NCBI RefSeq assembly: GCF_003001815.1
Contig: NZ_PVMZ01000018.1
Location: 186,001 to 250,000 of the forward strand
DNA: 64,000 nucleotides
Source: Actinoplanes italicus
Lineage (GTDB): Bacteria > Actinomycetota > Actinomycetes > Mycobacteriales > Micromonosporaceae
Direction of reading: 5' to 3'
The notes under the pieces are model-generated. The model searched no databases. It was not told the origin of the DNA and saw only the letters and a program-made list of their open reading frames with translations. Below are positions 26,101 to 33,272 of this stretch, piece after piece. The position numbers and the translations under genes were made by a program. Position 1 is the stretch's first letter, and every line of letters begins with the position of its first letter.

Positions 26101-26211
26101 ATGACGTTGCGTGACCCACTCGCCGAGGCGTGCCTGCGGCAGGGCGGCCTCACCGGTGCGGAGTGGCCGGCCCACGTCACGACGCTGCCTTACGAGCCGG
26201 CCTGTTCCTGA
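23173..26211 (+). CDS. Transmembrane Ser/Thr kinase with a WD40-type propeller
   Basis: 1012 residues, GTG start. The kinase domain has glycine loop LGSGGMGTVYLG (23-34), Lys45, HRD at 137-139 and DFG at 156-158. One membrane segment lies at about 304-325. The rest, about 330-1012, is made of WD40-like blades (repeats of FSPDGRTVATAG, LWDTAG, SPDGTLLAGVA, SPDGKRLAAAT and similar), enough for two seven-bladed propellers. The propeller is predicted outside the membrane and presumably binds a partner or polysaccharide. Convergent overlap of 22 bp with the following regulator gene. Confidence 0.92.
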   Translation: MPVSPLLPGDPDRLGAHVITGRLGSGGMGTVYLGLSPDGQRVAVKVVRPEQAADPKFLARFRSEVRRARQVPPFCTAAVLHDDLEHIPPYLVVEYVDGPSLAEVVRDDGPLTPTEAYAIAVGVATALVAIHGAGVVHRDLKPANVLLAVGLPKVIDFGIARGVDLSAELTGPDQVVGTIGYLAPECLDTAARDRVGPAADVFAWGVLVGFAATGRTPFDGGSPLATIGRILTQPPDLAGIPEPLRPLAAAALEKDPARRPSANQLLDGLLSAGRPDVPGPDMTPELRRAALAARAGNRPARRWIGRVVAAALVAGLLTASGMALARSTERVERQDRALVQRDLLDRSGRALETDPGLALRLAVSAESISPSDRGRAAIDAALATGYDGELSPDEAVYTTEFRGDGRMVAAAGAGDVGLWSVEGSRFTRVGALATAGGETTDLSFSPDGRTVATAGARLQLWDTAGAYPLAELSGQAWDAVQFSGDGERLLTVADRLELWDVQDRKQPRSVWSTPAGTATRGGARLSPDGTLLAGVAEGELLTIWAARGTPRRLSVVTDADAVINLAFSPDGKRLAAATVSDGVRLYDLGDPAKPRLLSTFAADDGTVTALAFDRTGSLLAVGSEQRTVGLWSVAEAARPQALRTLRRDGGWISSVDFTPDGNRLLTAGWQGAFRSAALWRVAPFAPVRRTRLDADADPIRLVGISGSDVLVVTALGGERVEFWDLRDPDRPVRGRAGFRASGASRVRPGAALLYANGAVYDLSGAEPRRLLEGVVDADPDRGLAAVLRDGERVQIHRVSPGGNPQMLAEIPAAYVASVTFDQVTGHLVIADDNGGAESALTVWDLSDPAAPSRVAALAAQGGVRALEARGGSVVTVDREVVTWNGRDGSARVVRSAPRPGGRIAGIGAVTLSADRTLLAVTGRAGTELWSLPAGADPLLVAVLPGEPTSAAFSPRGPLLAVADPGGTTVWDTSAVQMTLRDPLAEACLRQGGLTGAEWPAHVTTLPYEPACS

Positions 26212-26534
26212 CCGTCGCGACTGTCCCGGAACCGCTGGAGCAGCGCGGCGAGCACCCGCATCTCGGCGGCGAGCGCCTCCCGCCCGAGCGGGGTGATCGT
26301 CGCCCATGTGCGGGGGCGACGGCCCTCGTGCCCCTTCTGAATCTCGACGAGGCCCTCCCCCGCGAGCGCTTCGAGGTGCCGGCCGAGGTTGCCGTCGGTC
26401 AGTCCGAGAACCTTCTTGAGGTACGGGAAGTCGGCCCGGCCGGCCTCGTCGAGCACGGTCAGCAGCGCGAGCCGGGTCTTCTGGTGCACCCGGTCGTCGA
26501 GATCCAGGGCCGGATGCCGGTCCGCCTCGCTCAA
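26190..26534 (-). CDS. Winged-helix regulator, ArsR/PadR-like (HTH_34)
   Basis: 114 residues from TTG, which overlaps the stop of the membrane-protein gene (TTGA). The fold is a single winged helix: VHQKTRLALLTVLDEAG, FPYLKKVLGLTDGNLGRHLEALAGEGLVEIQ, then a wing (GRRPRTWATIT) and a C-terminal helix. This is the winged-helix family that is commonly co-transcribed with a small membrane protein. The TTG start is supported by the coupling but is less certain than the domain. Confidence 0.82.
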   Translation of the reverse strand: MSEADRHPALDLDDRVHQKTRLALLTVLDEAGRADFPYLKKVLGLTDGNLGRHLEALAGEGLVEIQKGHEGRRPRTWATITPLGREALAAEMRVLAALLQRFRDSRDGQEQAGS

Positions 26535-27085
26535 TCGATTCTCCGCTCGTGGTTGCGCTCGGCCAGCCCGGCAAGGACCAGGGCCACCCCGCCCGCACCC
26601 ATGTAGATCGGCTGGTAGTGGCCGCTGAGCAGCAACAGGTCGGCGAACCAGTTGACGATCATCATGCCGCCGATGACGCCGGACCAGCACGCGAGCCGCC
26701 GGTTGCGCTGCCACAGCGCCAGGATCGTCAGCACGCTGGCCGGCCACAACAGCATCCGCAGGAACGGCAGGAACCAGAGAAGGTTGCCGGCGACGAGCAC
26801 GGTGACCAGCATGGCGGCGGCCCGCCGATAGGTGAACCGGCCCTCGCCGATCCCGCTGCGACGCGACCGGACCCGTTCGATCGGCCAGAGCAGGAGCAGC
26901 GCGGTCAGGCTGCACAGGGGCCAGTGCAGCGGCATCGGCACGAAGTAGTACCCGACCAGGCCGTCGTAGACGGCGAAGACCAGAGTGGTCAGCCCGAACA
27001 CCAGCATCGGGATGGATCCGGCCCGCCGGGCGGCACGCACCCGCATCCGTAGCTGATCGAGCTCGGCTCCGTCATAGGCGACCAT
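26531..27085 (-). CDS. Multi-pass membrane protein in an operon with the regulator
   Basis: 184 residues from ATG 27085, preceded by the strong ribosome-binding site GAGGGGAG. About five membrane helices after a soluble start (MVAYDGAELDQLRMRVRAARR). The final loop is GHYQPIYMGAGGV. It and the winged-helix gene are joined by a 4-nt overlap, so the regulator probably controls this operon. Function unknown. Confidence 0.85.
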   Translation of the reverse strand: MVAYDGAELDQLRMRVRAARRAGSIPMLVFGLTTLVFAVYDGLVGYYFVPMPLHWPLCSLTALLLLWPIERVRSRRSGIGEGRFTYRRAAAMLVTVLVAGNLLWFLPFLRMLLWPASVLTILALWQRNRRLACWSGVIGGMMIVNWFADLLLLSGHYQPIYMGAGGVALVLAGLAERNHERRID

Positions 27086-27143
27086 CGCACTCCCCTCTCC
27101 ACTGCAGAGAACTCTGGCATGCAGAGTTCGTAGCCGCAAGCAT

Positions 27144-27149
27144 TAAGGT
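27144..27149 (+). promoter_or_regulatory. -10 element, leaderless, for the 132-aa membrane gene
   Basis: TAAGGT, 6 nt before the ATG at 27156. Confidence 0.5.
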
Positions 27150-27155
27150 CGACCG

Positions 27156-27554
27156 ATGAGAATCTTGCCGCGGTCGCTCGCGGGCTGGACGATCGCCGTC
27201 TTCGGCGTCATGGCGGTGCTCTTCGGAGTCATCGGGCTGATCTCGCCGCAGACCGTGGCCACCGGCGCCGGATTCGGGACGCTGAGCGACGACGGCCGGG
27301 TCTTCGCCACCGCCTCGTCGATGGCGTCGCTGAACATGGGCGTCTACTACCTGGTCGCCACGGCCACCGAGTGGCGGCCGTTCTTCCGGTTCACGGTCCC
27401 GTTCCGGCTGCTCACCTTCACGGTCTTCACCACGCTCGTGCTGACCGACGTGGCGCCGGGCGAGTTCCTGAGCGTCGCGTTGTGGGAGGCCGCGGGCGCG
27501 ATCGCCACCGGGGCCGGGCTTTATGTCGATGCCCGGCGGAAGGATCCGGCATAG
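27156..27554 (+). CDS. Small four-helix membrane protein
   Basis: 132 residues, four hydrophobic segments at about 9-30, 55-68, 77-96 and 102-122, the last ending in a basic tail (DARRKDPA). Leaderless -10 upstream. It is followed by the aminotransferase-like gene with a separate -10 element, so they need not be one operon. Family not recognised. Confidence 0.8.
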   Translation: MRILPRSLAGWTIAVFGVMAVLFGVIGLISPQTVATGAGFGTLSDDGRVFATASSMASLNMGVYYLVATATEWRPFFRFTVPFRLLTFTVFTTLVLTDVAPGEFLSVALWEAAGAIATGAGLYVDARRKDPA

Positions 27555-27557
27555 CCT
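27552..27557 (+). promoter_or_regulatory. -10 element of the PatB-like gene, leaderless
   Basis: TAGCCT, 6 nt before the ATG at 27564, overlapping the previous stop. Confidence 0.5.
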
Positions 27558-27563
27558 GCGTTC

Positions 27564-28676
27564 ATGCTGGACGAACTCGATCTGACCGACTTATCAGGAC
27601 GATCCGGCCTCAAGTGGGTCAAGGCAACGGCAGTCGGCGCGATCCCGGCCTGGGTCGCCGACATGGACTTCCCGATCCCGGATCCGGTACGCGAGACCCT
27701 CCGATCGGCGGCCGGCGGCGACCTCGGCTACCCGGCCTGGGACGACGATCCGCGCGACAATCCGCTGATCGACGTGTACGTCGAACGCACCGCCCGCCGT
27801 CACGGCCACCGCCCCGACCCGGCCGGCATCCGGCTGTTCACCGAGGTCATCCAGGCACTCCAAGCGGTCCTGCACGTGACGACCGCGCCGGGCGACGCGG
27901 TGGCCATGCACACGCCGTCCTACCCGCCGTTCCTGGAGACGATCGAGCGGATGGGCCGCCGGCTCGTCCCGCTCCCCCTGACCGACCGCGGCGAGGGTCA
28001 CGTCTTCGACCCGTCGCCCCTGGCGGGCTGCGCGGCGCTGATCCTGGTCAATCCGCAGAACCCGACCGGCCGCGTCTTCACCGAGCGGGAATTGTCCGGG
28101 ATCGCCACCCTGGCCCGCGAGCACGACGTGCTGGTCATCGCCGACGAGATCCACTCGGACCTGGTGCACGATCCGCACCGGCACCTGCCGTTCGCCCCGC
28201 TGGCGCCGGAGCGCACGGTCACGCTGAACTCGGCGAGCAAGGCGTTCAACCTCGCCGGGCTGCGCTGTGCGGTCGCCGACGTGGCGGTGCCGCGGGTCCG
28301 CGAGGCCCTGGACCGGCTGCCGCCCATGCTGCTGGGCCAGCCCGGCACGCTCGGGGTGCTCGGCACGGTGGCCGCCTGGGAGCACGGGGACCCCTGGCTG
28401 ACCGAGGTGCGCGGCCTGCTCGACCGCAACCGGCGGCTGGTCGCCGAGGCCTTCCCGCGCCAGCGCCCGCCGGAGGCGACCTATCTGGCCTGGCTCGACC
28501 TGCACGAGCTCGGGGACGACCCGGCGGCGCGTGTCCTCACCGAGGCGAAGGTGATGCTCAGCCCGGGGCCGGACTTCGGGCCGGGTGGCGCCGGTTTCGC
28601 CCGGCTGAACTTCGCGACGTCGCGGCCGGTCCTGGAGGAGGTCCTGCGCCGCCTGGAGACGATCCGATCAGAATAA
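27564..28676 (+). CDS. PLP-dependent C-S lyase / aminotransferase (PatB/MalY type)
   Basis: 370 residues. The MalY/PatB signature is at the start (GLKWVKA, IPAWVADMDFPIPDPV), the PLP-phosphate region is TPSYPPFLETI, the Asn-Pro motif is NPQNPTGRVF, the Asp pairing with the pyridine N is in ADEIHSDLVH, and the Schiff-base Lys is SASKAFNLAGLR. The last substrate Arg is in FARLNFATSR. This group cleaves C-S bonds of cystathionine or related compounds rather than transaminating; the true substrate is open. Confidence 0.92.
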   Translation: MLDELDLTDLSGRSGLKWVKATAVGAIPAWVADMDFPIPDPVRETLRSAAGGDLGYPAWDDDPRDNPLIDVYVERTARRHGHRPDPAGIRLFTEVIQALQAVLHVTTAPGDAVAMHTPSYPPFLETIERMGRRLVPLPLTDRGEGHVFDPSPLAGCAALILVNPQNPTGRVFTERELSGIATLAREHDVLVIADEIHSDLVHDPHRHLPFAPLAPERTVTLNSASKAFNLAGLRCAVADVAVPRVREALDRLPPMLLGQPGTLGVLGTVAAWEHGDPWLTEVRGLLDRNRRLVAEAFPRQRPPEATYLAWLDLHELGDDPAARVLTEAKVMLSPGPDFGPGGAGFARLNFATSRPVLEEVLRRLETIRSE

Positions 28677-28711
28677 CCCCACGTTGCTGATCTATCACTA
28701 TGCGTGGAAAA

Positions 28712-28733
28712 TTCCGGACAAGAAGTGCCGGAA
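28712..28733. promoter_or_regulatory. Inverted repeat TTCCGG-N10-CCGGAA
   Basis: Perfect 6-bp arms in a locally AT-richer stretch, 29 bp before the Hsp70-like gene. Candidate operator or promoter element; no cognate regulator is encoded nearby. Confidence 0.3.
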
Positions 28734-28761
28734 GATTCGTCCATTTGAGACACTGCCGGAC

Positions 28762-29709
28762 ATGCCTACGACGGATCTTGTGGTCGTCGACATAGCCGCC
28801 TGGTGGATCACCGCGGTGTACGAGTCAGGAGGTTCCGTACAGGCAGCGCTCTTCGACGGACGGGCCCGGGCACCCAGCGGGGTCTTCCAGGACGACGGCG
28901 TCTACACGGCCGGGACCGCGGCCCTCACCGCGGGCCTGGCCCAGCCCGAGTCGTACCGGCCCGATCCGATGACCCTGCTGCGGCACGGCGGCCCACCGGC
29001 CGCGGTCGCCGCCGTCCTCTCCCACGTCGCCGACCGGACCGGGCGCCCGGCCGCCCTCACGGTCGTCACCGCCCAGCACTGGGACCGGCCGGCCCGCGAC
29101 CGGCTCGAACAGGCCGCCGACGGCGCCGGGCTCCCCCGCCCCCGCATCGTCTCCACAGCCGTCGCCGCGGCCGACCGCTCCGGCGGCCGCCTGACCCTGG
29201 TCTGCGTGGCCGGTGCCGCCTGGCCGGAGCTGACCCTCGTCGACGGCGGCCGGCACGTGGCCTCCGCCGTGGTCCGCGCGCCCGGCGCACCCACGGTCGA
29301 CGAGGCCCTGCTGCGGGTGGCCGCGGCCCGCGGAGGCGCGGAGGCCGACCCGGACGACTGGCGGCTGGCCCGCGAGATCGAACGCGCCCGCGCCCGCCTC
29401 GGTGTCCAGCCGCGCGCCGCGATGCTGCTGCCGGAACCGCATCAGGCGGTCGTGCTGACCCGCGACGATCTGGCGGCGGCCAAGGCCGTGCACCTGGACC
29501 GGCTGGCCGACACGGCGAAGACGCTGCTCGCGGATGCCGGGGCGGACCGGGTCGACGCGGTCGTCCAGGTGGGGACGGACGCGCAGGTGGCGGCGGCCCT
29601 GACCGACATCGGCCGCCCGCCCGCGGTCACCGTTCGCCATCCGCACGACCTGCTGAGCGGCCTGGCCCGCGCGCTGCCGCCCACCCGCCGCCATTGGTGG
29701 CGCCGCTGA
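28762..29709 (+). CDS. Hsp70/actin-like ATPase-fold protein, degenerate
   Basis: 315 residues. The start VVVDIAAWWITAVYESGG resembles phosphate-1 of the Hsp70/actin fold (DIG..); AALTVVTAQHWDRPARDRLEQAADGAGL resembles the VITVPA segment, and LTLVCVAGAAWPELTLVDGGRHV the second phosphate loop; VDAVVQVGTD is the equivalent of the adenosine loop. Key glycines are partly missing, so ATP binding is doubtful. Such short DnaK-like proteins are found in actinomycetes without a known function. No substrate-binding domain. Confidence 0.7.
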   Translation: MPTTDLVVVDIAAWWITAVYESGGSVQAALFDGRARAPSGVFQDDGVYTAGTAALTAGLAQPESYRPDPMTLLRHGGPPAAVAAVLSHVADRTGRPAALTVVTAQHWDRPARDRLEQAADGAGLPRPRIVSTAVAAADRSGGRLTLVCVAGAAWPELTLVDGGRHVASAVVRAPGAPTVDEALLRVAAARGGAEADPDDWRLAREIERARARLGVQPRAAMLLPEPHQAVVLTRDDLAAAKAVHLDRLADTAKTLLADAGADRVDAVVQVGTDAQVAAALTDIGRPPAVTVRHPHDLLSGLARALPPTRRHWWRR

Positions 29710-29730
29710 CGCCCGACCCGGCCGCCGGGG

Positions 29731-30636
29731 TTACTGGAAGACGATGGTGTGGTTGCCGTGGCGGATCACGCGATCCTCGGCGTGCCACAGGACGGCACGG
29801 GACAGGACCGCGCGCTCCACGTCGGCGCCCCGGCGGCGGAGCTCGGCGACGGTGTGCGCGTGATTCACCCGTACGACGTCCTGCTCGATGATCGGACCCT
29901 CGTCGAGGTCCTCGGTCACGTAGTGGGCGGTCGCCCCGACCAGCTTCACGCCCCGGTGCTGGGCCTTCGCGTAGGGGTCGGCGCCGATGAACGCCGGAAG
30001 GAAGCTGTGGTGGATGTTGATGATCGGCACGCCGACCTCGGCGATGAAGTCACCGGAGAGGATCTGCATGTAGCGGGCGAGCACGATGAAGTCGACGTTC
30101 CCGGTCAGCAGCCGCAGATGCTGCGCCTCGGCGGCCGACTTGTCCGGGCCCTGTGACGGCACGTGGAAGAACGGGATGCCGAACGAGCGGACCTCGTCGG
30201 CGGTGTGCGCGTGGTTCGAGATGACCATGCTGATGTTGATCGGCAGCTCACCCCGGCGGTTACGCCACAGCAGGTCGAGCAGGCAGTGGTCGGCCTTGGA
30301 CGCGAAGATCGCCACGCGCTTGGGGACCGACAGGTCCCGCAGGGTGTACTCCAGGTCGAACCCGTTGGCGAGCTCGGCGCGCAGGTCGGCCTCGATCGCC
30401 GGCAGCGCCGCCTTGAGATCGGCGCGCCCGAACACCGTGCGCTGGAAGAACGCGCCACCCTGCGGGTTGTCCGAGTACTGGTCGAGCGACACGATGTTCG
30501 CCCCGTGCCGGCCCAGGACACTGCTCAGGGTCGCGACGATCCCGGTCCGGTCCCGGCCGTGCACGATGAGCACGGCCTGGTCTCCAGGGCTCGGCTGCGT
30601 CTCGTGCGGCGCGGGGGCGTGCTGGGTCAGGGTCAC
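29731..30636 (-). CDS. purU: Formyltetrahydrofolate deformylase
   Basis: 301 residues from GTG 30636 (VTLTQHAPAPHE), 10 nt after a GGAAGGA ribosome-binding site; the in-frame codon upstream at that site is part of it. The N-terminal ACT domain (AVLIVHGRDRTGIVATLSSVLGRHG) senses glycine or methionine balance in the family. The catalytic formyltransferase fold shows SMVISNHAHTADEVRSF, the DFIVLARYMQIL segment, the active-site His in INIHHSFLPAF, and Asp in TEDLDEGPII. It releases formate from 10-formyl-THF and regulates the one-carbon pool. The gene stands alone, with a TTAGAT -10-like element about 45 nt upstream of the start. Confidence 0.95.
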   Translation of the reverse strand: MTLTQHAPAPHETQPSPGDQAVLIVHGRDRTGIVATLSSVLGRHGANIVSLDQYSDNPQGGAFFQRTVFGRADLKAALPAIEADLRAELANGFDLEYTLRDLSVPKRVAIFASKADHCLLDLLWRNRRGELPINISMVISNHAHTADEVRSFGIPFFHVPSQGPDKSAAEAQHLRLLTGNVDFIVLARYMQILSGDFIAEVGVPIINIHHSFLPAFIGADPYAKAQHRGVKLVGATAHYVTEDLDEGPIIEQDVVRVNHAHTVAELRRRGADVERAVLSRAVLWHAEDRVIRHGNHTIVFQ

Positions 30637-30858
30637 GACGGGGCGTCCTTCCAAGATCGGCTAAAGGCCGGCGAAGTCAGAAATCTAACCCGATCCTGCC
30701 GATCTCCCGCCCTTCGGCTCACCCACCGAGAAAAGCATCACCCCAATAATCCGGTACGGCCTACGCCGTCCCGCCGAATCGGGACCGTCCCGGGGCTCCG
30801 CCCGCGACGAGGCGGACCGTCCCGGCCGCCGAGGCGCCTCACGGGCTGAGGCGGTCCC

Positions 30859-31170
30859 TCACGCGGGCAGGTAGCCGGAAGCCTTCGTGACCACGTCCTG
30901 GACCGCCTGGCGGGGGTCGGCGCCGAGACTCGCGATGGCGACCAGGGCCGTGAAGACCACGTCGGCCAGCTCGCCCACCACGTCGTCGGTGGTGTGGGTG
31001 ACACCCTTGCGCGGGTTCTGGCCGAGCACCCCGATCCAGGCCTGGGCCGCCTCGCCCGCCTCCTCGGTGATCTTCATGATCCGGCAGGTCAGCTCGAGCG
31101 GGTCGGCGCCGTTGTGCGCGTCGAGGTGCTCGCGCCAGCGGTGTGCGGCGGCCCAGATCTCGTCGTCCAT
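30859..31170 (-). CDS. MazG-like nucleotide pyrophosphohydrolase
   Basis: 103 residues, all helical. The motif KITEEAGEAAQAW supplies the first EExxE and ELADVVFTAL the second ExxD pair, which bind Mg in the all-alpha NTP-PPase fold. The length is that of the stand-alone MazG-like group found in actinomycetes. It probably hydrolyses aberrant NTPs. Direct GGACCGTCCCGG repeats and a 13-bp palindrome (30780-30792) follow its stop and may act in termination. Confidence 0.88.
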   Translation of the reverse strand: MDDEIWAAAHRWREHLDAHNGADPLELTCRIMKITEEAGEAAQAWIGVLGQNPRKGVTHTTDDVVGELADVVFTALVAIASLGADPRQAVQDVVTKASGYLPA

Positions 31171-31188
31171 GCTCTGTCCTGTCTCGCG

Positions 31189-31194
31189 TATGGT
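31189..31194 (+). promoter_or_regulatory. -10 element of the pentapeptide-repeat gene, leaderless
   Basis: TATGGT, 6 nt before the GTG at 31201. Confidence 0.5.
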
Positions 31195-31200
31195 GTCCGC

Positions 31201-31860
31201 GTGTCACGGTTCGGGGTGTCAGCGTCGGGGCCTCGGCCGCCCATCGTGCCCGAGGAGCTTCCGGAGGTTCCGTTCGACCTCGAGTCGGAGGATCTGCACG
31301 AGAAGGTACTGTTCGCCGACTCGGATCTGTCCGGGGTGTTCGCCCAGTCGGTGGAGTTCGCTCAGGTCAGGTTCCGATCGGCGCGGCTGGCCGGTGCAAG
31401 CCTGCCGAAACTGCGGCTGACCGACTGCGTGGTCGAGCGCTCGGACTGGTCGAACCTGCGCGCCGAGAACGCCACGATGGAACGCGTCACGGTCGCCGGC
31501 TGCCGGATGACCGGGCTGGCGTGGAACGGCGGCCTGTTACGGGACGTGACGTTCAGCGACGGCAAGCTGGACCTGACGAACTGGCGGATGGCCCGGTTCG
31601 ACGCCGTGGCGGTCACCGGCTGCAACCTGTCCGGCGCCGACTTCTCGAACGCGGACCTGCGCGGCGCCCGATTCGTCGACTGCGATCTGACCGGCGCCCA
31701 GTTCAGCGGCGCGACCATGCAGGGCGCCCGCTTCGAGCACTGCGAACTGGCCGGCGTCGGCGGCATCACGAGCTGGACCGGAGCGATCGTGCACCCGGAC
31801 GATCTGATCGGCCTCTCGTACGTGCTGGCCGGCGCCCTCGGCATCGTCGTCCGCAGCTAG
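31201..31860 (+). CDS. Pentapeptide-repeat protein
   Basis: 219 residues. From about residue 40 the sequence follows A(D/N)LXX repeats (LFADSDLSGVFAQSV, ADFSNADLRGARFVDCDL, AQFSGATMQGARFEHC), forming a right-handed quadrilateral beta helix. The first 35 residues are a Pro-rich lead and the last 35 a short cap (SWTGAIVHPDDLIGL). It resembles DNA-mimic proteins such as MfpA/Qnr, which protect gyrase, but many members have no known role. It is divergent from the MazG-like gene and followed by the gene-free repeat region. Confidence 0.88.
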   Translation: MSRFGVSASGPRPPIVPEELPEVPFDLESEDLHEKVLFADSDLSGVFAQSVEFAQVRFRSARLAGASLPKLRLTDCVVERSDWSNLRAENATMERVTVAGCRMTGLAWNGGLLRDVTFSDGKLDLTNWRMARFDAVAVTGCNLSGADFSNADLRGARFVDCDLTGAQFSGATMQGARFEHCELAGVGGITSWTGAIVHPDDLIGLSYVLAGALGIVVRS

Positions 31861-32063
31861 AGAGCTTTTACAGTCGGGGTTCGCGGCCCGTCAGCCGCAT
31901 TCGTTTGAGCCGTCGGTGGCGTTCGGTCGGCTGTTGGCCGGGCGTTACCGTCGTGGCTCCGAGGTCGCGGGGTCGGTTACCGCCGCGGCCCGGTGCTGGA
32001 CGATCAACTAGGGCCGTTTTCGGAGCCGGGCTCCGGGATATCGCTGCCTCCGGACCGGTAAAG

Positions 32064-32353
32064 GGTTCGCCGCCCACGGCTGGGCGATCAGGCGGTCTGG
32101 GGAAGGGTTCGCCGCCCACGGCTGGGTGATCAACCGTCTGGGGAAGGGTTCGCCGCCCACGGCTGGGCGATCAGGCGGTCTGGGGAAGGGTTCGCCGCCC
32201 ACGGCTGGGTGATCAACCGTCTGGGGAAGGGTTCGCCGCCCACGGCTGGGCGATCAGGCGGTCTGGGGAAGGGTTCGCCGCCCACGGCTGGGTGATCAAC
32301 CGTCTGGGGAAGGGTTCGCCGCCCACGGCTGGGCGATCAGACGGCCCGGGACA
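32064..32353. repeat. Alternating 41/42-bp tandem array
   Basis: Seven units starting at 32064, 32106, 32147, 32189, 32230, 32272 and 32313. Odd units are 42 bp (ending GATCAGGCGGTCTGGGGAAG) and even units 41 bp (GATCAACCGTCTGGGGAAG), so the real period is an 83-bp two-part unit repeated about 3.5 times. Copies are almost identical, suggesting recent expansion by duplicating the 83-bp pair. The period is not a multiple of three. Confidence 0.92.
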
Positions 32354-32497
32354 GGACTGTCCCCACCAAGCCCAACCAGACCCTGGCCGCGAAAGGTGTC
32401 TAGATCTAGAACACCTCTCGCAGTCAGGGTCCAGCCCGCCAGCCCCAGCGCCGGGCTCGGGTGGCTGTGGAGCGTCCGGCGGTGGCTGGCGAACCCT

Positions 32498-32539
32498 TCC
32501 CAGCGCCTTTTGATCGCCCGGCCGTGACCGGCGAACCCT
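32498..32539. repeat. Inverted, diverged copy of the 41/42-bp unit
   Basis: CTTCCC-AGCGCC...GATCGCCC...GTGACCGGCGAACC here is the reverse complement of the array unit, with several changes. A partial inverted copy also lies at about 32487. Array and inverted copy could pair in RNA over some 40 bp. Confidence 0.7.
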
Positions 32540-33002
32540 TCCCGCCGCCGGAGGCAGCCATATCCCGCAGCCCGACCCGAAAATGGCGGTAGCGGACCGC
32601 GAGCCGTAACTCACACCGATATCACCGAGCCGGCCGCAGACCGAGCACCACCGACGACTCAGCCAGACAGCCGTCCCGGGAACCCGCCAGCCGTATCCGA
32701 AACCCCCGATGCGGCCCGCCGGTTCACACCCCGACTACGAAAATGCCCTTCGCGGTCAGGGTGCGAGCCGCCGGCCGTATCTCAGCCGTGGATTCCAGCT
32801 GCCAGAGGGTGGCAGCGGATTCCCTGGGTGATTGAAGAGCGCCGCGTGATGCGGTGCCTGAGAGGGCGGTGTTGTGGCGGGACCGGTGCTGCGGCGGTGA
32901 GGTCACACGTAGCTGCTGCGCGCGACCCTGACGTCGCGGTGGCGACGGCGAGCGTCCACGGTTTCACTGTGTGGGACCGGACCGTCGTTGCCGACGACGT
33001 CG

Positions 33003-33033
33003 GGAGCACACACGAGGCCCGAGTGTGTGCTCC
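33003..33033. terminator. Strong hairpin in the gene-free island
   Basis: GGAGCACACAC and GTGTGTGCTCC form a perfect 11-bp stem with a 9-nt loop. It is downstream of the two-component operon stop (33273, minus strand), with two further hairpins nearer to that stop (GGCACGG/CCGTGCC at 33167-33184 and ACCGGC/GCCGGT at 33190-33206), so it probably contributes to termination. Confidence 0.45.
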
Positions 33034-33272
33034 GCAGTTTGCGAGCGGGTGGCGGCGGCACGCGGAACCGTCCGTCGCGGTCGCTGGACGACCCGCGGTG
33101 GTGCGGGGCCCGCAGGCGACGGTGGGTGGCGGAGCGGGGCGATCTGAGCGCGTCCCCGTCGGGCCCGGCACGGCCGTCCGTGCCCGGTGACCGGCGAAGT
33201 GCCGGTGCGCCCAGTACGGCTCGCGGGCCAGGACCTTCAATAGCCCAGCTAACGCCGCGGAGGAACCCCGGG

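Larger units (their letters stand above)
31861..33272. other. Gene-free island of repeats and hairpins
   Basis: About 1.4 kb without a credible gene: the open frames are short, contradictory and follow the repeats. From left to right: a diverged 30-bp element (about 31866), the 41/42-bp array, an interrupted palindrome (32393-32415, core CTAGATCTAG), a second diverged copy of the 30-bp element (about 32419), an inverted copy of the array unit, a third copy of the 30-bp element (about 32752) and a run of strong hairpins. It separates the pentapeptide gene from a convergent two-component operon, so an RNA or structural role is possible. Confidence 0.8.

Noticed and set aside
23983..26598. Long (871-codon) open frame opposite the kinase-WD40 gene
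   Set aside because: It is the antisense shadow expected in high-GC coding DNA, is rich in Arg/Pro/Gly/His and has no recognisable motif; the kinase frame is clear.
30637..30858. Folate or glycine riboswitch in the purU leader
   Set aside because: The leader is short and I could not find the conserved cores; only an ordinary -10-like element and Shine-Dalgarno sequence are visible.
32064..32353. Possible CRISPR array
   Set aside because: Units are directly contiguous without unique spacers, no cas gene is nearby, and the two unit types alternate.
32008..32614. Open frames with repeated QPWAANPSP-like peptides
   Set aside because: They follow the 41/42-bp array and change frame between units, so they reflect DNA repeats rather than selection on protein.
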